From Rhodococcus sp. 14-2483-1-2 (GTDB taxonomy: Bacteria > Actinomycetota > Actinomycetes > Mycobacteriales > Mycobacteriaceae), in the NCBI RefSeq assembly GCF_002259405.1, contig NZ_NPFW01000023.1:310001-374000 (forward strand): a stretch of DNA of 64,000 nt. The letters run 5' to 3'. The position numbers were made by a program, and so were the translations under genes. The notes under the pieces are model-generated. The model saw nothing but the letters and a program-made list of their open reading frames with translations, searched no databases and was not told where the DNA came from. Each line of letters opens with the position of its first letter. Positions within the stretch are counted from its first letter, which is position 1. This document shows positions 1 to 8,188 of this stretch, one piece after another.

Positions 1-1436
1 GCTGCCCGGTGTTCCCACGACGTCACCGCCGGATGCGACATCGTCCGGTACGGCACCTCGACATACCCGCTGCCACTGTCGGGGTCCAGGACCCACACCC
101 TGCTCAGATCTCGTGGATCACGGCGGATCACAAACTGGCCCAGCTTCTCTCGCCTGGCGATCCATGGTTTCAGAGCATTGGCGAAGTACTGGATGTGGTC
201 GATGACGAACCCTGTCCGGGTCAGGCGGCGCCGCATGACCGGAAGGAAGTCCACCAGGAATGCGGTCTCGTCCACCACTGTTGACGTCGACAGAGCAGTG
301 TCGGCGTCGGTGCTGCTGGCCCACTGCGCAGCCGGGCTCCGGCTCAGGCCGGTGTGCACGTCCGCGTGATACGCCGCGATCGCCAGGATCAGCCAGCGTT
401 CCAATTCTCGTAAGGTCAGTGCTGCTGCGCCCTCCGAGTCGTAGCTGCCCCGCTGCATTGGGTTCGAGAACGTGGTGCCGGGCAGTTCGTGGACCTGGGT
501 CATGACGGTGCCGATGATGCGTTCGACGATCCCGCCGTAATGCGGCCGGCCGGGTGGTCGGTAGCCGAGGTCGATGCCGTGTTGCTCGCAACCACGCTGG
601 AGCGCTTCGCTTTTGAACTCAGAGGCATTGTCGACGTACAAGCGGTGCGGCTTTCCGGCCATCGGCCACCGCACATCCGCGCCGAGGCCCAGTGCGTCGA
701 TCCATACGCTCTTGTCCGAGCACACCCTGCCCAGACACAATCCGACCGACACTGCGGACGGAGGATCGAGTGTGACGACGAACCCTGGCACGCAGCGGCT
801 GAAGACATCGATGGCAATCGTGAGATAAGGACGTCCGATCGGTGCCCGGTCGTATTCGTCGACGATCATCAGATCGACCACGGTGTGATCGATTTGGACT
901 TGCTGAAGAAAGGCCGTCACTGGCGGCGGGACGTCGCCGGCGGATTGCCGCGATCGGGCGGCGTCCGGTCCGCCACGAGAGCGTGCGACGCGGCCCGGGT
1001 GCATTGCTGCGATCCGCGCGTTGACTGTGTTGCGGGCTGGAATCGGCAGTCCAGCGCGGTGGCAGGCCAGCGCGATACGACGATGCAGTGCGGCGACACT
1101 GAGTTTCTGTCGAGCCAGAAACTCACGGTTGATGTGCTCGGCGATCACGTCTTCCACCTCGGCCGACACGCGGAAGTGTCCGCGCCCACCTGCAGGAGCG
1201 GACACCAACAGATCGGTAACCGACCCTCCCCCATTCCGGAGCCTGGACAACAGCACGTACACACGCCGCGGCGAGACCCCCAACTGCTGCGCTGCATCCT
1301 CGACCGCAGCGGCACCGATCGAGCCTCGATCCGACAGCCCGCTCAGCACTTCAAACCGCGCCCGTGCCGGCTCCCACTGCTCGGCCGACGCGGTCAAGAC
1401 ACCCGCCTCTACGACGTCGAACTTGTCCGCATCCAT
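1..1436 (-). CDS. tniA: TniA transposase, element A (runs off the left edge)
   Basis: DDE (rve) transposase of the Tn402/Tn5053 family, which cuts and joins the transposon ends. It starts at ATG 1436 with MDADKFDV and stays open to the window edge; I read the whole frame and found no stop. The catalytic region shows IDHT (first Asp), VDNASEF (second Asp) and GGIVERIIGT (Glu). The C-terminus lies outside the window. It is closely similar along its length to the second copy at 19999-21679, but lacks that copy's extra C before the catalytic Glu, so this one looks functional. It could act in trans on element B, whose terminal repeats share the first 15 bases. Confidence 0.9.
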   Translation of the reverse strand, partial: MDADKFDVVEAGVLTASAEQWEPARARFEVLSGLSDRGSIGAAAVEDAAQQLGVSPRRVYVLLSRLRNGGGSVTDLLVSAPAGGRGHFRVSAEVEDVIAEHINREFLARQKLSVAALHRRIALACHRAGLPIPARNTVNARIAAMHPGRVARSRGGPDAARSRQSAGDVPPPVTAFLQQVQIDHTVVDLMIVDEYDRAPIGRPYLTIAIDVFSRCVPGFVVTLDPPSAVSVGLCLGRVCSDKSVWIDALGLGADVRWPMAGKPHRLYVDNASEFKSEALQRGCEQHGIDLGYRPPGRPHYGGIVERIIGTVMTQVHELPGTTFSNPMQRGSYDSEGAAALTLRELERWLILAIAAYHADVHTGLSRSPAAQWASSTDADTALSTSTVVDETAFLVDFLPVMRRRLTRTGFVIDHIQYFANALKPWIARREKLGQFVIRRDPRDLSRVWVLDPDSGSGYVEVPYRTMSHPAVTSWEHRA

Positions 1437-1539
1437 CTCAGCCTCCGAACACCCAACCCAGGTGACCGATTGTGAAGCCCACTCCTGCACTCAGAATGTC
1501 AGAAGACGACTTCAATCAGAGGTGAAACCCCAGGAAAAC

Positions 1540-1564
1540 ATGACGCCCACTTCTGAAACTGACA
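1540..1564 (-). repeat. Terminal inverted repeat of element A
   Basis: Read from 1564 into the element on the minus strand it begins TGTCAGTTTCAGAAGTGG. The first 15 bases equal the left end of element B, and the first 20 equal the right end of element B. Confidence 0.75.
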
Positions 1565-1569
1565 CGGAT

Positions 1570-1594
1570 TGTCAGTTTCAGAAGACGACTGCAC
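1570..1594 (+). repeat. Left terminal inverted repeat of element B
   Basis: It begins TGTCAGTTTCAGAAGACGAC, very like the 25-bp ends of Tn402/Tn5053. It matches the right end of element B at 21 of 25 positions by eye. A 19-nt subterminal repeat, ATGTCAGAAGATGACTTCA, follows at 1596-1614; a close relative lies exactly 100 bp upstream (1496-1514) and another at 21740-21758. Confidence 0.75.
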
Positions 1595-1899
1595 GATGTC
1601 AGAAGATGACTTCACTCCGCTATCTCTGCAAACATTTTCTAGTCACCTCAGGTGCGCCGCGACTGACTGCCCTTCTGCATGCAGACATTACGAACCTGTC
1701 GTTACGGTTCGTTGTTCGTTAGCTCCCTGCGGTGGGTGACCCGCGCTCTGGCGGCGAGGACCGAGAGGAGCGAACGACACAGCGTCTGCGCTCAGCGTGT
1801 GAAGAGTACGACATGTTCGGCCTCGGCGGCTATCTGCTGTGCAGTTGCTCGAATGTGGACAGGCCCGGTTCGGTTGCGGTCACCTTGCGCGTTTGGCGG
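1595..1899. other. Gene-free stretch inside the left end of element B
   Basis: Apart from the 19-nt subterminal repeat at 1596-1614 I see no gene here. Short open frames exist but have no recognisable product or clear ribosome binding site. Confidence 0.5.
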
Positions 1900-2130
1900 T
1901 CAGCTGGATCGGGTTGACGTTGCACCAACGCGTGTCACCGAGAACATATCTTCAACCGGGACGTTGAGGGCCGAAGCCAGCCTCATGGCTACGTCGAGCG
2001 ACGGCCCGCGAGATTCACGTTCGAGTTCGCCAATCGTATATGCGCTGACACCGGACAGTTCTGCGAGCTCAACTCGACTCAGCCCAAGCTCGGTGCGTAA
2101 TTGTCGCAGGCAGCATTTCATTGACTTCAT
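1900..2130 (-). CDS. XRE-type HTH regulator, last gene of the RiPP operon
   Basis: A 76-residue single-domain Cro/C1-type DNA-binding protein. The motif LGLSRVELAELSGVSAYTIG (about residues 17-36) is the classic HTH, followed by PSLDVAMRLASALNVPVEDMF. The ATG at 2130 overlaps the TGA of the upstream bPH2 gene (TGATG); a TTG three bases upstream is the alternative. Being last in the RiPP operon, it may autoregulate the cluster or immunity; that is inference. Confidence 0.75.
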   Translation of the reverse strand: MKSMKCCLRQLRTELGLSRVELAELSGVSAYTIGELERESRGPSLDVAMRLASALNVPVEDMFSVTRVGATSTRSS

Positions 2131-3614
2131 CAATTGACTTTGACTGTTCTGCGGGTAAGTTCTCGACCCTCCGCTGTCCGTTCCTCGGCCAGTTGATGCA
2201 CGCCAAAATCATTGCCAGACCGAGCAACCTCCCGTACCAATTCATCGAGCCTGGCCAGGGGCATGACCGGTGTTTGATACCAATACCTCCCACCTGGCAA
2301 AAACAATCGGCCTGATCCAACTTTAAACAGGCGTTGGACACCCTCTGACCGAACCTCAAGCAGCTCGGCTCGCCTTAAGTCGATCAGGTCGATATTTCGC
2401 CACACAATTCTTGAGCGTATCTTCGCCCAACCCTGACAGAACTCAGCTCTAAATAAGTATCGCCGCACAAAAATTATGCCTGCCCATACTGCGCTCACCA
2501 ATGCAGAATAACGCAGATCGAAACGCGGGATAAGCTGCGTCGCGACAAACGACATCGCCGTGACAGTCGTGGTCGCTAGCAAAATGTCGCCAATCACTGC
2601 GGCGAGGTAAGCTCGCATATCTGGACGTCTGAGCTTCATGCTCAATACAACCATTGGAACTGAGAATCGCGAGACCAGGTCCAGCGCTCGGACCGTCGGA
2701 ACCAGTGGGAGTACCATCGTCTCCGCACCGTGCTTCGTTCCACCGATCCCGCTGACGATCGCGTCGACTCGACTGAATGTGAAACCAAAAAAGGATGGCG
2801 ATTTGATCTCCAAGCCGACGACATCCGCAAACGCGACTGCGATTTCTCGCTGAGCATATAAACCGCGAATAGAGGTGAACTCGCCGGCTCCGATTTCGGC
2901 CCGCAGGTTATAATTTTGACAAAACGACGACAATATACTGAACGCCACTAGAATCACGAACAAGGAAACACCGGCGGTCAACCAACCGGAAAATGACGCA
3001 ATACTACTAATGAACAATTTGATATACTGCACAGCCTCGGTGCCACCAAACAATTCCGTAACTGCGAAATAGATTGCGATCGCCAGTGCCAAACCGGGGA
3101 TGCTGATAATGTTGGCCCCGGACCAGCGATTTTCGAATTGAAATTCATGGGCACTCTCAGATGTGCGCCTGCCCTCTGTTGCATGGGCCACGGCCACCTC
3201 AACCACGCGTGCATCTACGGAACCGATCCCTACGAGGCGCATCGCGCATGCGTCCCCGCCGGCAGCTCGTCCCGAGATACGAAGCTCACGAAGGCCCAGC
3301 GTGCGGTGAATGACCGTCGAGGTGACACGCACCGTGCTCACGTTAGCCAGCGTCAACGAAAGCCGTCTTCGGTGGAGACCTCCTACGTGAAGCTGTATCG
3401 TCTCGTTGCTGATGCCCCAGCGGGTGAAAAACCAACGCCAGACCGACACGACTCCTACCAACACGCCAGGTATAAGGGAAATAAGCGCATGCCCTTGAAC
3501 GATCCCGAAAACCAAAAATGCAAGGATTAGCGGCGAGACGACGATCAGGCCTCGAAGTAGGAATCCGACCAGCGCAGCGGTGGGCAGTCGTTGTGTCGTC
3601 TGGGAATTGTTCAT
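2130..3614 (-). CDS. bPH2-domain membrane protein (YdbT-like), probable immunity
   Basis: A 494-residue membrane protein with the layout of Bacillus YdbT: two N-terminal membrane segments (about residues 15-65), a bPH2 domain (about 66-150), more membrane segments near 170-230, a second bPH2 domain (about 235-300), another membrane pair (335-385) and a third bPH2-like domain (395-470). The ATG overlaps the stop of the YdbS-like gene by four bases, so the pair is co-translated. In B. subtilis ydbST is a sigmaW operon that protects against bacteriocins of other bacilli. Here the position at the end of a RiPP operon suggests self-protection against the product. The family assignment is firm; the immunity role is inferred. 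Confidence 0.75.
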   Translation of the reverse strand: MNNSQTTQRLPTAALVGFLLRGLIVVSPLILAFLVFGIVQGHALISLIPGVLVGVVSVWRWFFTRWGISNETIQLHVGGLHRRRLSLTLANVSTVRVTSTVIHRTLGLRELRISGRAAGGDACAMRLVGIGSVDARVVEVAVAHATEGRRTSESAHEFQFENRWSGANIISIPGLALAIAIYFAVTELFGGTEAVQYIKLFISSIASFSGWLTAGVSLFVILVAFSILSSFCQNYNLRAEIGAGEFTSIRGLYAQREIAVAFADVVGLEIKSPSFFGFTFSRVDAIVSGIGGTKHGAETMVLPLVPTVRALDLVSRFSVPMVVLSMKLRRPDMRAYLAAVIGDILLATTTVTAMSFVATQLIPRFDLRYSALVSAVWAGIIFVRRYLFRAEFCQGWAKIRSRIVWRNIDLIDLRRAELLEVRSEGVQRLFKVGSGRLFLPGGRYWYQTPVMPLARLDELVREVARSGNDFGVHQLAEERTAEGRELTRRTVKVN

Positions 3615-4087
3615 TGCCCGGCCTCCCGGACTGCAAGGCGATGCATGATCTCAAGTTTCAGTGATTCTGCGGCCTCCGGAGCAAACCCCGGTATCGTTAC
3701 GGTGCCGAACGACGATCCTGTACGTATAAGCACCCTTGCAAGCCCTAGCGACATTTCAACCGGTCCTTGGTGGACCTCAACAGCCTGTACCCGGATCAGG
3801 GGAAGGCATTTATACTTATGGAACCACAATCCAGATTTGTACTCCGCTGTCACCCCACTAACCGACCATCTTGTGGATGCGAGCCGTCGGAATAGGTAAT
3901 ACCAACCCAGAAGAAACACGGCAAAGCAGGCAAGTAGCCCAGAGATGATCGAGACTGCGGGACTGAAGTCCAACCAGTTGAGCAGAATCAAGATCGTCGC
4001 AATTCCAGTGATTAGAACTGCAATGTACAATCTGCGATGCCACAGTTTCAAAACATCAGCATTCACGGGTAGCCAATCAGTGTTCAC
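3611..4087 (-). CDS. bPH2-domain membrane protein (YdbS-like), probable immunity partner
   Basis: A 158-residue protein with two membrane segments (about residues 22-38 and 44-63) and one bPH2 domain (about 70-150) containing RVQAVEVHQGPVEMSLGLA, very typical of YdbS. It starts at GTG 4087, overlapping the TGA of the upstream M16-like gene (GTGA), and its stop overlaps the start of the YdbT-like gene. The YdbS and YdbT families usually occur as a pair, which supports joint function in the membrane. Confidence 0.8.
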   Translation of the reverse strand: MNTDWLPVNADVLKLWHRRLYIAVLITGIATILILLNWLDFSPAVSIISGLLACFAVFLLGWYYLFRRLASTRWSVSGVTAEYKSGLWFHKYKCLPLIRVQAVEVHQGPVEMSLGLARVLIRTGSSFGTVTIPGFAPEAAESLKLEIMHRLAVREAGQ

Positions 4088-4623
4088 GCCGCACCGGCCC
4101 CAATCTGCGCGTCGTCGATGACAAACTGGCTGCCTCGGTAAATATCAGCGATGACCCCTGTGACGTCTTGTAACGTGCATCGTTCGATCGCGCCGACGAA
4201 CGAACTCAACGAGTCCGAACATCCCGAGTCCACTAGGAATCCGCACGTCGCGTCAAGATACTCATTCATCCCACCAACTGTGGAGTACAGGATTTTCACC
4301 GCTTCCACCTTCGCCCTCGATAGATCGGACTCTACGAACTGGTGTGATCCGACAGCGTCGATAGCTGCTCTGATTTCGCGGTTACGATGTTCGGCCGCTG
4401 CATCGCTGACAAGATCAAACTCTATGAGCAAGACATTGCCGTTTTGCGTGGATTCGACAGTAGACACACAAGAATGCGGTCGTAGACCAACTTCTTCGAG
4501 ACTGCGCTCGATCAAGGATTGGGTAGGGCTGTTCACCATGAATTCGGCAATTCGGTTCACGATGTAACGTGGGTCTTGTGCAGAGTATACTCCAGTAGCG
4601 GCAACCACGACCTTAGCTTGCAC
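4084..4623 (-). CDS. M16 peptidase half-domain protein without the zinc motif
   Basis: A 179-residue protein from the proposed GTG at 4623; an in-frame ATG at 4686 would overlap the preceding gene by 74 bases and is less likely. A GGAGG lies 12 bases upstream of the GTG. The stretch with SDLSRAKVEAVKILYSTVGG and the later LQDVTGVIADIYRGSQFVI resembles the second, non-catalytic lobe of M16 peptidases (helix with SRAK, then the 'VT..dv..va..y' segment). There is no HxxEH. It could pair with the catalytic M16 protein of the same operon (6009-7220), as in two-subunit M16 enzymes. The similarity is weak and judged by eye. Confidence 0.45.
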   Translation of the reverse strand: MQAKVVVAATGVYSAQDPRYIVNRIAEFMVNSPTQSLIERSLEEVGLRPHSCVSTVESTQNGNVLLIEFDLVSDAAAEHRNREIRAAIDAVGSHQFVESDLSRAKVEAVKILYSTVGGMNEYLDATCGFLVDSGCSDSLSSFVGAIERCTLQDVTGVIADIYRGSQFVIDDAQIGAGAA

Positions 4624-4795
4624 TATTCTCGCCGGCCTCCACGCTGTTATTCTTAGAACCGGGCAGCATCTTCTGCGATACGGCAATCAGAACCACCATA
4701 ACTATGGTCGACAGGATCCACGGCGTGTTGAATGCAAAGATGGCTATTAGATATAGCACGACGATGGCCAACCGAGAAACGATTTGTGGATTCAT
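4613..4795 (-). CDS. Small two-helix membrane protein of the RiPP operon
   Basis: A 60-residue protein, mostly membrane: hydrophobic stretches at about residues 7-22 and 27-42, then a charged tail PGSKNNSVEAGENSAS. ATG 4795 is preceded by GGAG at a good distance (TGGAGTGTAAACA). It overlaps the next gene by 11 bases. It has the size and shape of small immunity or transporter-accessory proteins, but I do not recognise a family. Confidence 0.55.
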   Translation of the reverse strand: MNPQIVSRLAIVVLYLIAIFAFNTPWILSTIVMVVLIAVSQKMLPGSKNNSVEAGENSAS

Positions 4796-4820
4796 TGTTT
4801 ACACTCCATTTCACAGGGCC

Positions 4821-5402
4821 TCAAGGGAATATCGCGCCTAGAGCGCCCATAACTATTGTGGTCGCAGATAGCCCGCCAGTTCCGAAGGCAGCGGCTGCGG
4901 AGATACCTACGAGCACGTCCTCTCGTGACGGTGTCGGTGGCTCAACTGTTTTGGTAGCGAACTTGAATGGGAGCGACCACATCACATCGATCGCCCCTCC
5001 ATAGCCCCGCGTCAAGACTCCAAACGAGTTATCGCCACGATCAGATCGACCATCCAGAAGGAAACTCTCTTCGAGGTCTTTGGCAGCCAGCGTCAAAACC
5101 CGATCGTCGAACTCGATGCCGACTCGGTAAGAGCGCTTGAGGAGTCTCGCTCGACCTGGGTTCAGGGTGATGGTTCTGCCATCGATTGCAGCCTGCACGG
5201 CTGAGGCAGTTCGTGTACCGATCGGCGTCTTTTTGTGGGTACGCTCGCCTACACGAGAGATTTTGACAGTGGTGTGCGGACTTTCCTGGTACGCAGCCTC
5301 GACCTCGCCGTCGCTGTAATGCAGATTGACCTGACCGTAAAGAAGCGTGTCGATCACCATTGATTCGATGCTTTGGTCTTCGTTCTCGTTCAAGCGTTCC
5401 AT
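4821..5402 (-). CDS. Unknown RiPP-operon protein with C-terminal membrane segment
   Basis: A 193-residue protein. The body (residues 1-165) is soluble and charged; the last 28 residues (ISAAAAFGTGGLSATTIVMG and on) are Gly/Ala-rich and hydrophobic, a likely membrane anchor. It starts at ATG 5402, overlapping the end of the upstream gene by 13 bases, so it belongs to the same operon. I recognise no family. Position between the peptidase and the immunity genes suggests a role in maturation or export; this is inference only. Confidence 0.6.
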   Translation of the reverse strand: MERLNENEDQSIESMVIDTLLYGQVNLHYSDGEVEAAYQESPHTTVKISRVGERTHKKTPIGTRTASAVQAAIDGRTITLNPGRARLLKRSYRVGIEFDDRVLTLAAKDLEESFLLDGRSDRGDNSFGVLTRGYGGAIDVMWSLPFKFATKTVEPPTPSREDVLVGISAAAAFGTGGLSATTIVMGALGAIFP

Positions 5403-6022
5403 GATTTAACTCCTGTCACATTTCCGCCGACAACTACAAATTTCGTTTCTCTCCATTTTACGTCCGAAGCCTCGTTTTTGCATTGGTAATTGTGCGAGTT
5501 CAGTGTATAACGGGAGTTCTTTATCGCGTCGCAGATGACTCTGACACGCGCGTCAGAATGTGATGGTTCCAAAGTCGGCCATGTAGCCACGAGATCCCCT
5601 ATTTGGCGAGCGGGTTCGGGCACGTCGCGGAAGGTGGGGCTATTCACACGCGGGTCTTGCCGCAGACTATCACCCGATTCGTATCGAAGCCTCGACACGA
5701 GGGTTACGACGTCGCAGAACCAGGCCACAACCTCTTGGGATGTTTCCCCAAGGCAGCTGACGGCCAGTATCGCCAGATCTGCATCGCCGCTGACTGCGAC
5801 CAGCGCACCCCGTTCGGAAAACCACGAAAACCATCTTCCGTGCTTGCTTCTCTCGGCTACTTCCGTCTCGATTGCGATGAACGTCCGATCGGTGTCCAGC
5901 GTGTCCAGGTGGCTCAACCGAACTACGAAACGTAGCTCCACGTCGTTCGTGGAACGATCGATAGCAATGTGCATCGGCAGATCGATGTGGTCTCGAAGCT
6001 CTGCGATATCAATGGACAACAT
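5390..6022 (-). CDS. Unknown 210-residue RiPP-operon protein
   Basis: It starts at ATG 6022, overlapping the M16 gene end by 14 bases. The N-terminal half (LRDHIDLPMHIAIDRSTNDV and following beta-rich sequence) looks like a mixed alpha/beta domain, and there are no membrane segments or clear metal motifs. It may be another lobe related to the M16 fold or an unknown accessory factor. No family recognised. Confidence 0.6.
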   Translation of the reverse strand: MLSIDIAELRDHIDLPMHIAIDRSTNDVELRFVVRLSHLDTLDTDRTFIAIETEVAERSKHGRWFSWFSERGALVAVSGDADLAILAVSCLGETSQEVVAWFCDVVTLVSRLRYESGDSLRQDPRVNSPTFRDVPEPARQIGDLVATWPTLEPSHSDARVRVICDAIKNSRYTLNSHNYQCKNEASDVKWRETKFVVVGGNVTGVKSWNA

Positions 6023-7220
6023 GACCCCTTTCGGCGACCCCGACCCAGGTCGGCGACTGAGAGATCAGTCCGGCGACCAGTCGCATTAACCGGCCTGCCA
6101 GCGCTATGCTCGCAACTTTATCTCGCGCACCTCGCTGCAGGTGTGGGTGCTCGGGTATGCCTAGTGCTTTGCCGCGATTGGCAAGGACGGTCCGCTGGTG
6201 AATGTGCTGAGTAGCGCGAGATTCGTAGATACGTCTGATTCGGTCGATATAGGTCAGGAATTCGCTCGAATCGGCGTCGGAGAACGAGGTCAAGAGTGTC
6301 AGCGTGGCATCGAGTACGGTGTCTACGTCGCGACGCATGCTCTCGATCGAAGCTGGACTCTTGCCGTCTACAGCTATTACGAAATAGTCGGTATTCCGCG
6401 CCGTGTACAGCTCCCCGAACTGACCGGCTCTGAACATAATCGTCGCGGCAGAAGTGTCGCGCTTCAGGCCCGGCAAGACCACCCTCGTGAGAATGTGGCG
6501 GAGGTCTTCCAGATCTCTCAGGCATCCGGGGGAATGGGCCGTAACGCGCCAACCGAAGTAACACGAAGACACCACCGCGGAGGCATCTCCTCGCGGTACG
6601 TCCCCTCGATTACTTGAAATCGAAAGATCCTCGAGTTGCGTTTCGGTGATGCTGGTGTTCGTCTCAAACCCCTGTCCGCCTATGTCGCAGGACGCTGTGC
6701 AGTGCACTTTCGGTGTGCTCCATGTTGCGCCGACGGCCTTCGAGACGGCGTCGGCGGTATAACGGCCAATGACCATCCGATCACCGAACCCCCAATCGGT
6801 CCCCTCCCCATAGGCCAGAAGAAGGCGTGGCAGCAACTGGTCGATCGCCACGTTCTTCGGGTCCGACTCGGCAAGAAGGATTTCGTCATGAATTTTGCCG
6901 AGTTCATGGTGCAAAAACTCGTTGGTCAGATCTACCCATTCGATATCGACGATTGGCGCTGTTATGGAATGATCGAGATACAGAATGAACTCGGTCTGGT
7001 AATGCAATGTCTTCGCGGTGGAGAACACAAGGTTTTTTCCAAGGCGAGCCTTCATCGATTCCAAAGCCCAGTGTTCTCTGATGTGCGCGAACCCAACACC
7101 GTGTGAGAGGTCATCACACGAGCCGCCTTCGATAATGACCGAAAGTATCAGACCGTTTTGCGACCTGCGGGCCTGGTAGGCGGGATAGCTGAGGTCGAGG
7201 AGCTGTTGACTTGTACTCAT
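6009..7220 (-). CDS. M16-family zinc peptidase, probable leader peptidase
   Basis: A 403-residue protein with the inverted zinc motif HIREH (H46, E49, H50) in the setting GVGFAHIREHWALES, as in M16 peptidases (HxxEH). A third zinc ligand is likely in the segment HHELGKIHDEILLAESD about 65-80 residues later. M16 enzymes of RiPP clusters remove leader peptides. The start ATG overlaps the HopA1 gene stop (ATGA), placing it right after the modification enzymes. Only one full M16 lobe pair is visible, so the half-domain protein at 4084-4623 may be its partner. Confidence 0.75.
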   Translation of the reverse strand: MSTSQQLLDLSYPAYQARRSQNGLILSVIIEGGSCDDLSHGVGFAHIREHWALESMKARLGKNLVFSTAKTLHYQTEFILYLDHSITAPIVDIEWVDLTNEFLHHELGKIHDEILLAESDPKNVAIDQLLPRLLLAYGEGTDWGFGDRMVIGRYTADAVSKAVGATWSTPKVHCTASCDIGGQGFETNTSITETQLEDLSISSNRGDVPRGDASAVVSSCYFGWRVTAHSPGCLRDLEDLRHILTRVVLPGLKRDTSAATIMFRAGQFGELYTARNTDYFVIAVDGKSPASIESMRRDVDTVLDATLTLLTSFSDADSSEFLTYIDRIRRIYESRATQHIHQRTVLANRGKALGIPEHPHLQRGARDKVASIALAGRLMRLVAGLISQSPTWVGVAERGHVVH

Positions 7221-8188
7221 GCCGCACCAGCGAGCAGGTTGGATGACAGGTCGTCAGGGTCGATTCGGTGCGATAGACACGAGGCGCGGATTGCCTTGTG
7301 GAGCGGGATGGCGGTACTCAGGTGATCGATGACTGCGTGGGCTAGTGCTTGGCAACGATGCTGGCCGAAGCTCAAAAGTTCGGCACCCGGATCACGCCCG
7401 GGTTCGTCAGCCACGCGAAGCCCCGTCGATATGTAGCGACAAAGCGAGGAACCCGTGGTGAGATGAGGTCTGTGGTCCTCAAGGAGAGCGCTCACGGCAG
7501 TGAGCAAATTCGGATGTACGTCTTCGACGTAAAGGACAATGGCGTCATTACGTGGGTAACTTACAGAGTCCGATAGGATTTTCGCATCGAAGGATATCGT
7601 GGCGTTGTCGAGGTACTTGACCGTCTCGACAAAAATCGAGTACGCAGCGTCTGCATTGCTGACCGAGATGTAAACTCTTTTGTCTTTCGCTTTCATCGCG
7701 AAAGGATTCAAAGAGTGGCGTCCGTAAATGTAAAAGTATCCGGGAGATACAGCACCGGAGTGGTGAACAATCGCTATGTCGACCTCCGTGTCTCGTTGGG
7801 CTGTAACGTTAGAAGACGACGCACGCACCCTCAACCCCCCTTCGGAATATGTTATCGAATCCCGATCGATCGACAACAACTGTCGAGTGATGTTGAACCG
7901 ACGGCTGCTGTACTGCTCCGCTAATCTGGTTGACAGATCGGACCTTTGATTTTCCTTCTTCCCCAATGCCATCGCATGCCCGCCGCGGTCAGGATGCCGG
8001 GCCGCCGCTGTGCCCGCGTGCATCAGCCCGTAGAGGTCGTAGGCCAGCCGCACGCGCAAGTCACGAGCGGGCCCTTCGTACTTGACGTTGTTCAGCTCGA
8101 ACAGCAGACCGCCTTCGGTAAGGTGCCCGGGTTCGATCAGTGCCGACAACAGCTTGGCAGCACCTGCTGCATCCAAAGTTGCGTTCAT
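7217..8188 (-). CDS. HopA1-domain lyase, LanY-like
   Basis: A 323-residue HopA1-family protein. Diagnostic stretches are PGYFYIYGR (about residues 149-157), RVYISVSNADAAYSIFVETV (171-190) and YPRNDAIVLYVED (211-223). HopA1-type proteins act with an APH-like kinase in class V lanthipeptide and thioamitide pathways, where they are thought to eliminate phosphate from phospho-Ser/Thr to give dehydroamino acids. It sits directly after the kinase gene with an ATGA overlap, exactly the partner expected. Confidence 0.85.
   Translation of the reverse strand: MNATLDAAGAAKLLSALIEPGHLTEGGLLFELNNVKYEGPARDLRVRLAYDLYGLMHAGTAAARHPDRGGHAMALGKKENQRSDLSTRLAEQYSSRRFNITRQLLSIDRDSITYSEGGLRVRASSSNVTAQRDTEVDIAIVHHSGAVSPGYFYIYGRHSLNPFAMKAKDKRVYISVSNADAAYSIFVETVKYLDNATISFDAKILSDSVSYPRNDAIVLYVEDVHPNLLTAVSALLEDHRPHLTTGSSLCRYISTGLRVADEPGRDPGAELLSFGQHRCQALAHAVIDHLSTAIPLHKAIRASCLSHRIDPDDLSSNLLAGAA

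Larger units (their letters stand above)
1..1564 (-). mobile_element. Tn402/Tn5053-like element A, right-hand part only
   Basis: The element extends left beyond the window. What is visible is tniA plus the terminal region. Its end is fixed by an inverted repeat that reads TGTCAGTTTCAGAAG on the minus strand from 1564, the start expected for this transposon family. A subterminal repeat ATGTCAGAAGACGACTTCA lies at 1496-1514. Element A is separated from element B by exactly five bases (CGGAT, 1565-1569), the usual length of the target duplication in this family. Confidence 0.75.

Noticed and set aside
489..1475. Long plus-strand open frame opposite tniA
   Set aside because: It is the complement of the transposase reading frame; the minus frame has catalytic motifs and a near copy, the plus frame has none.
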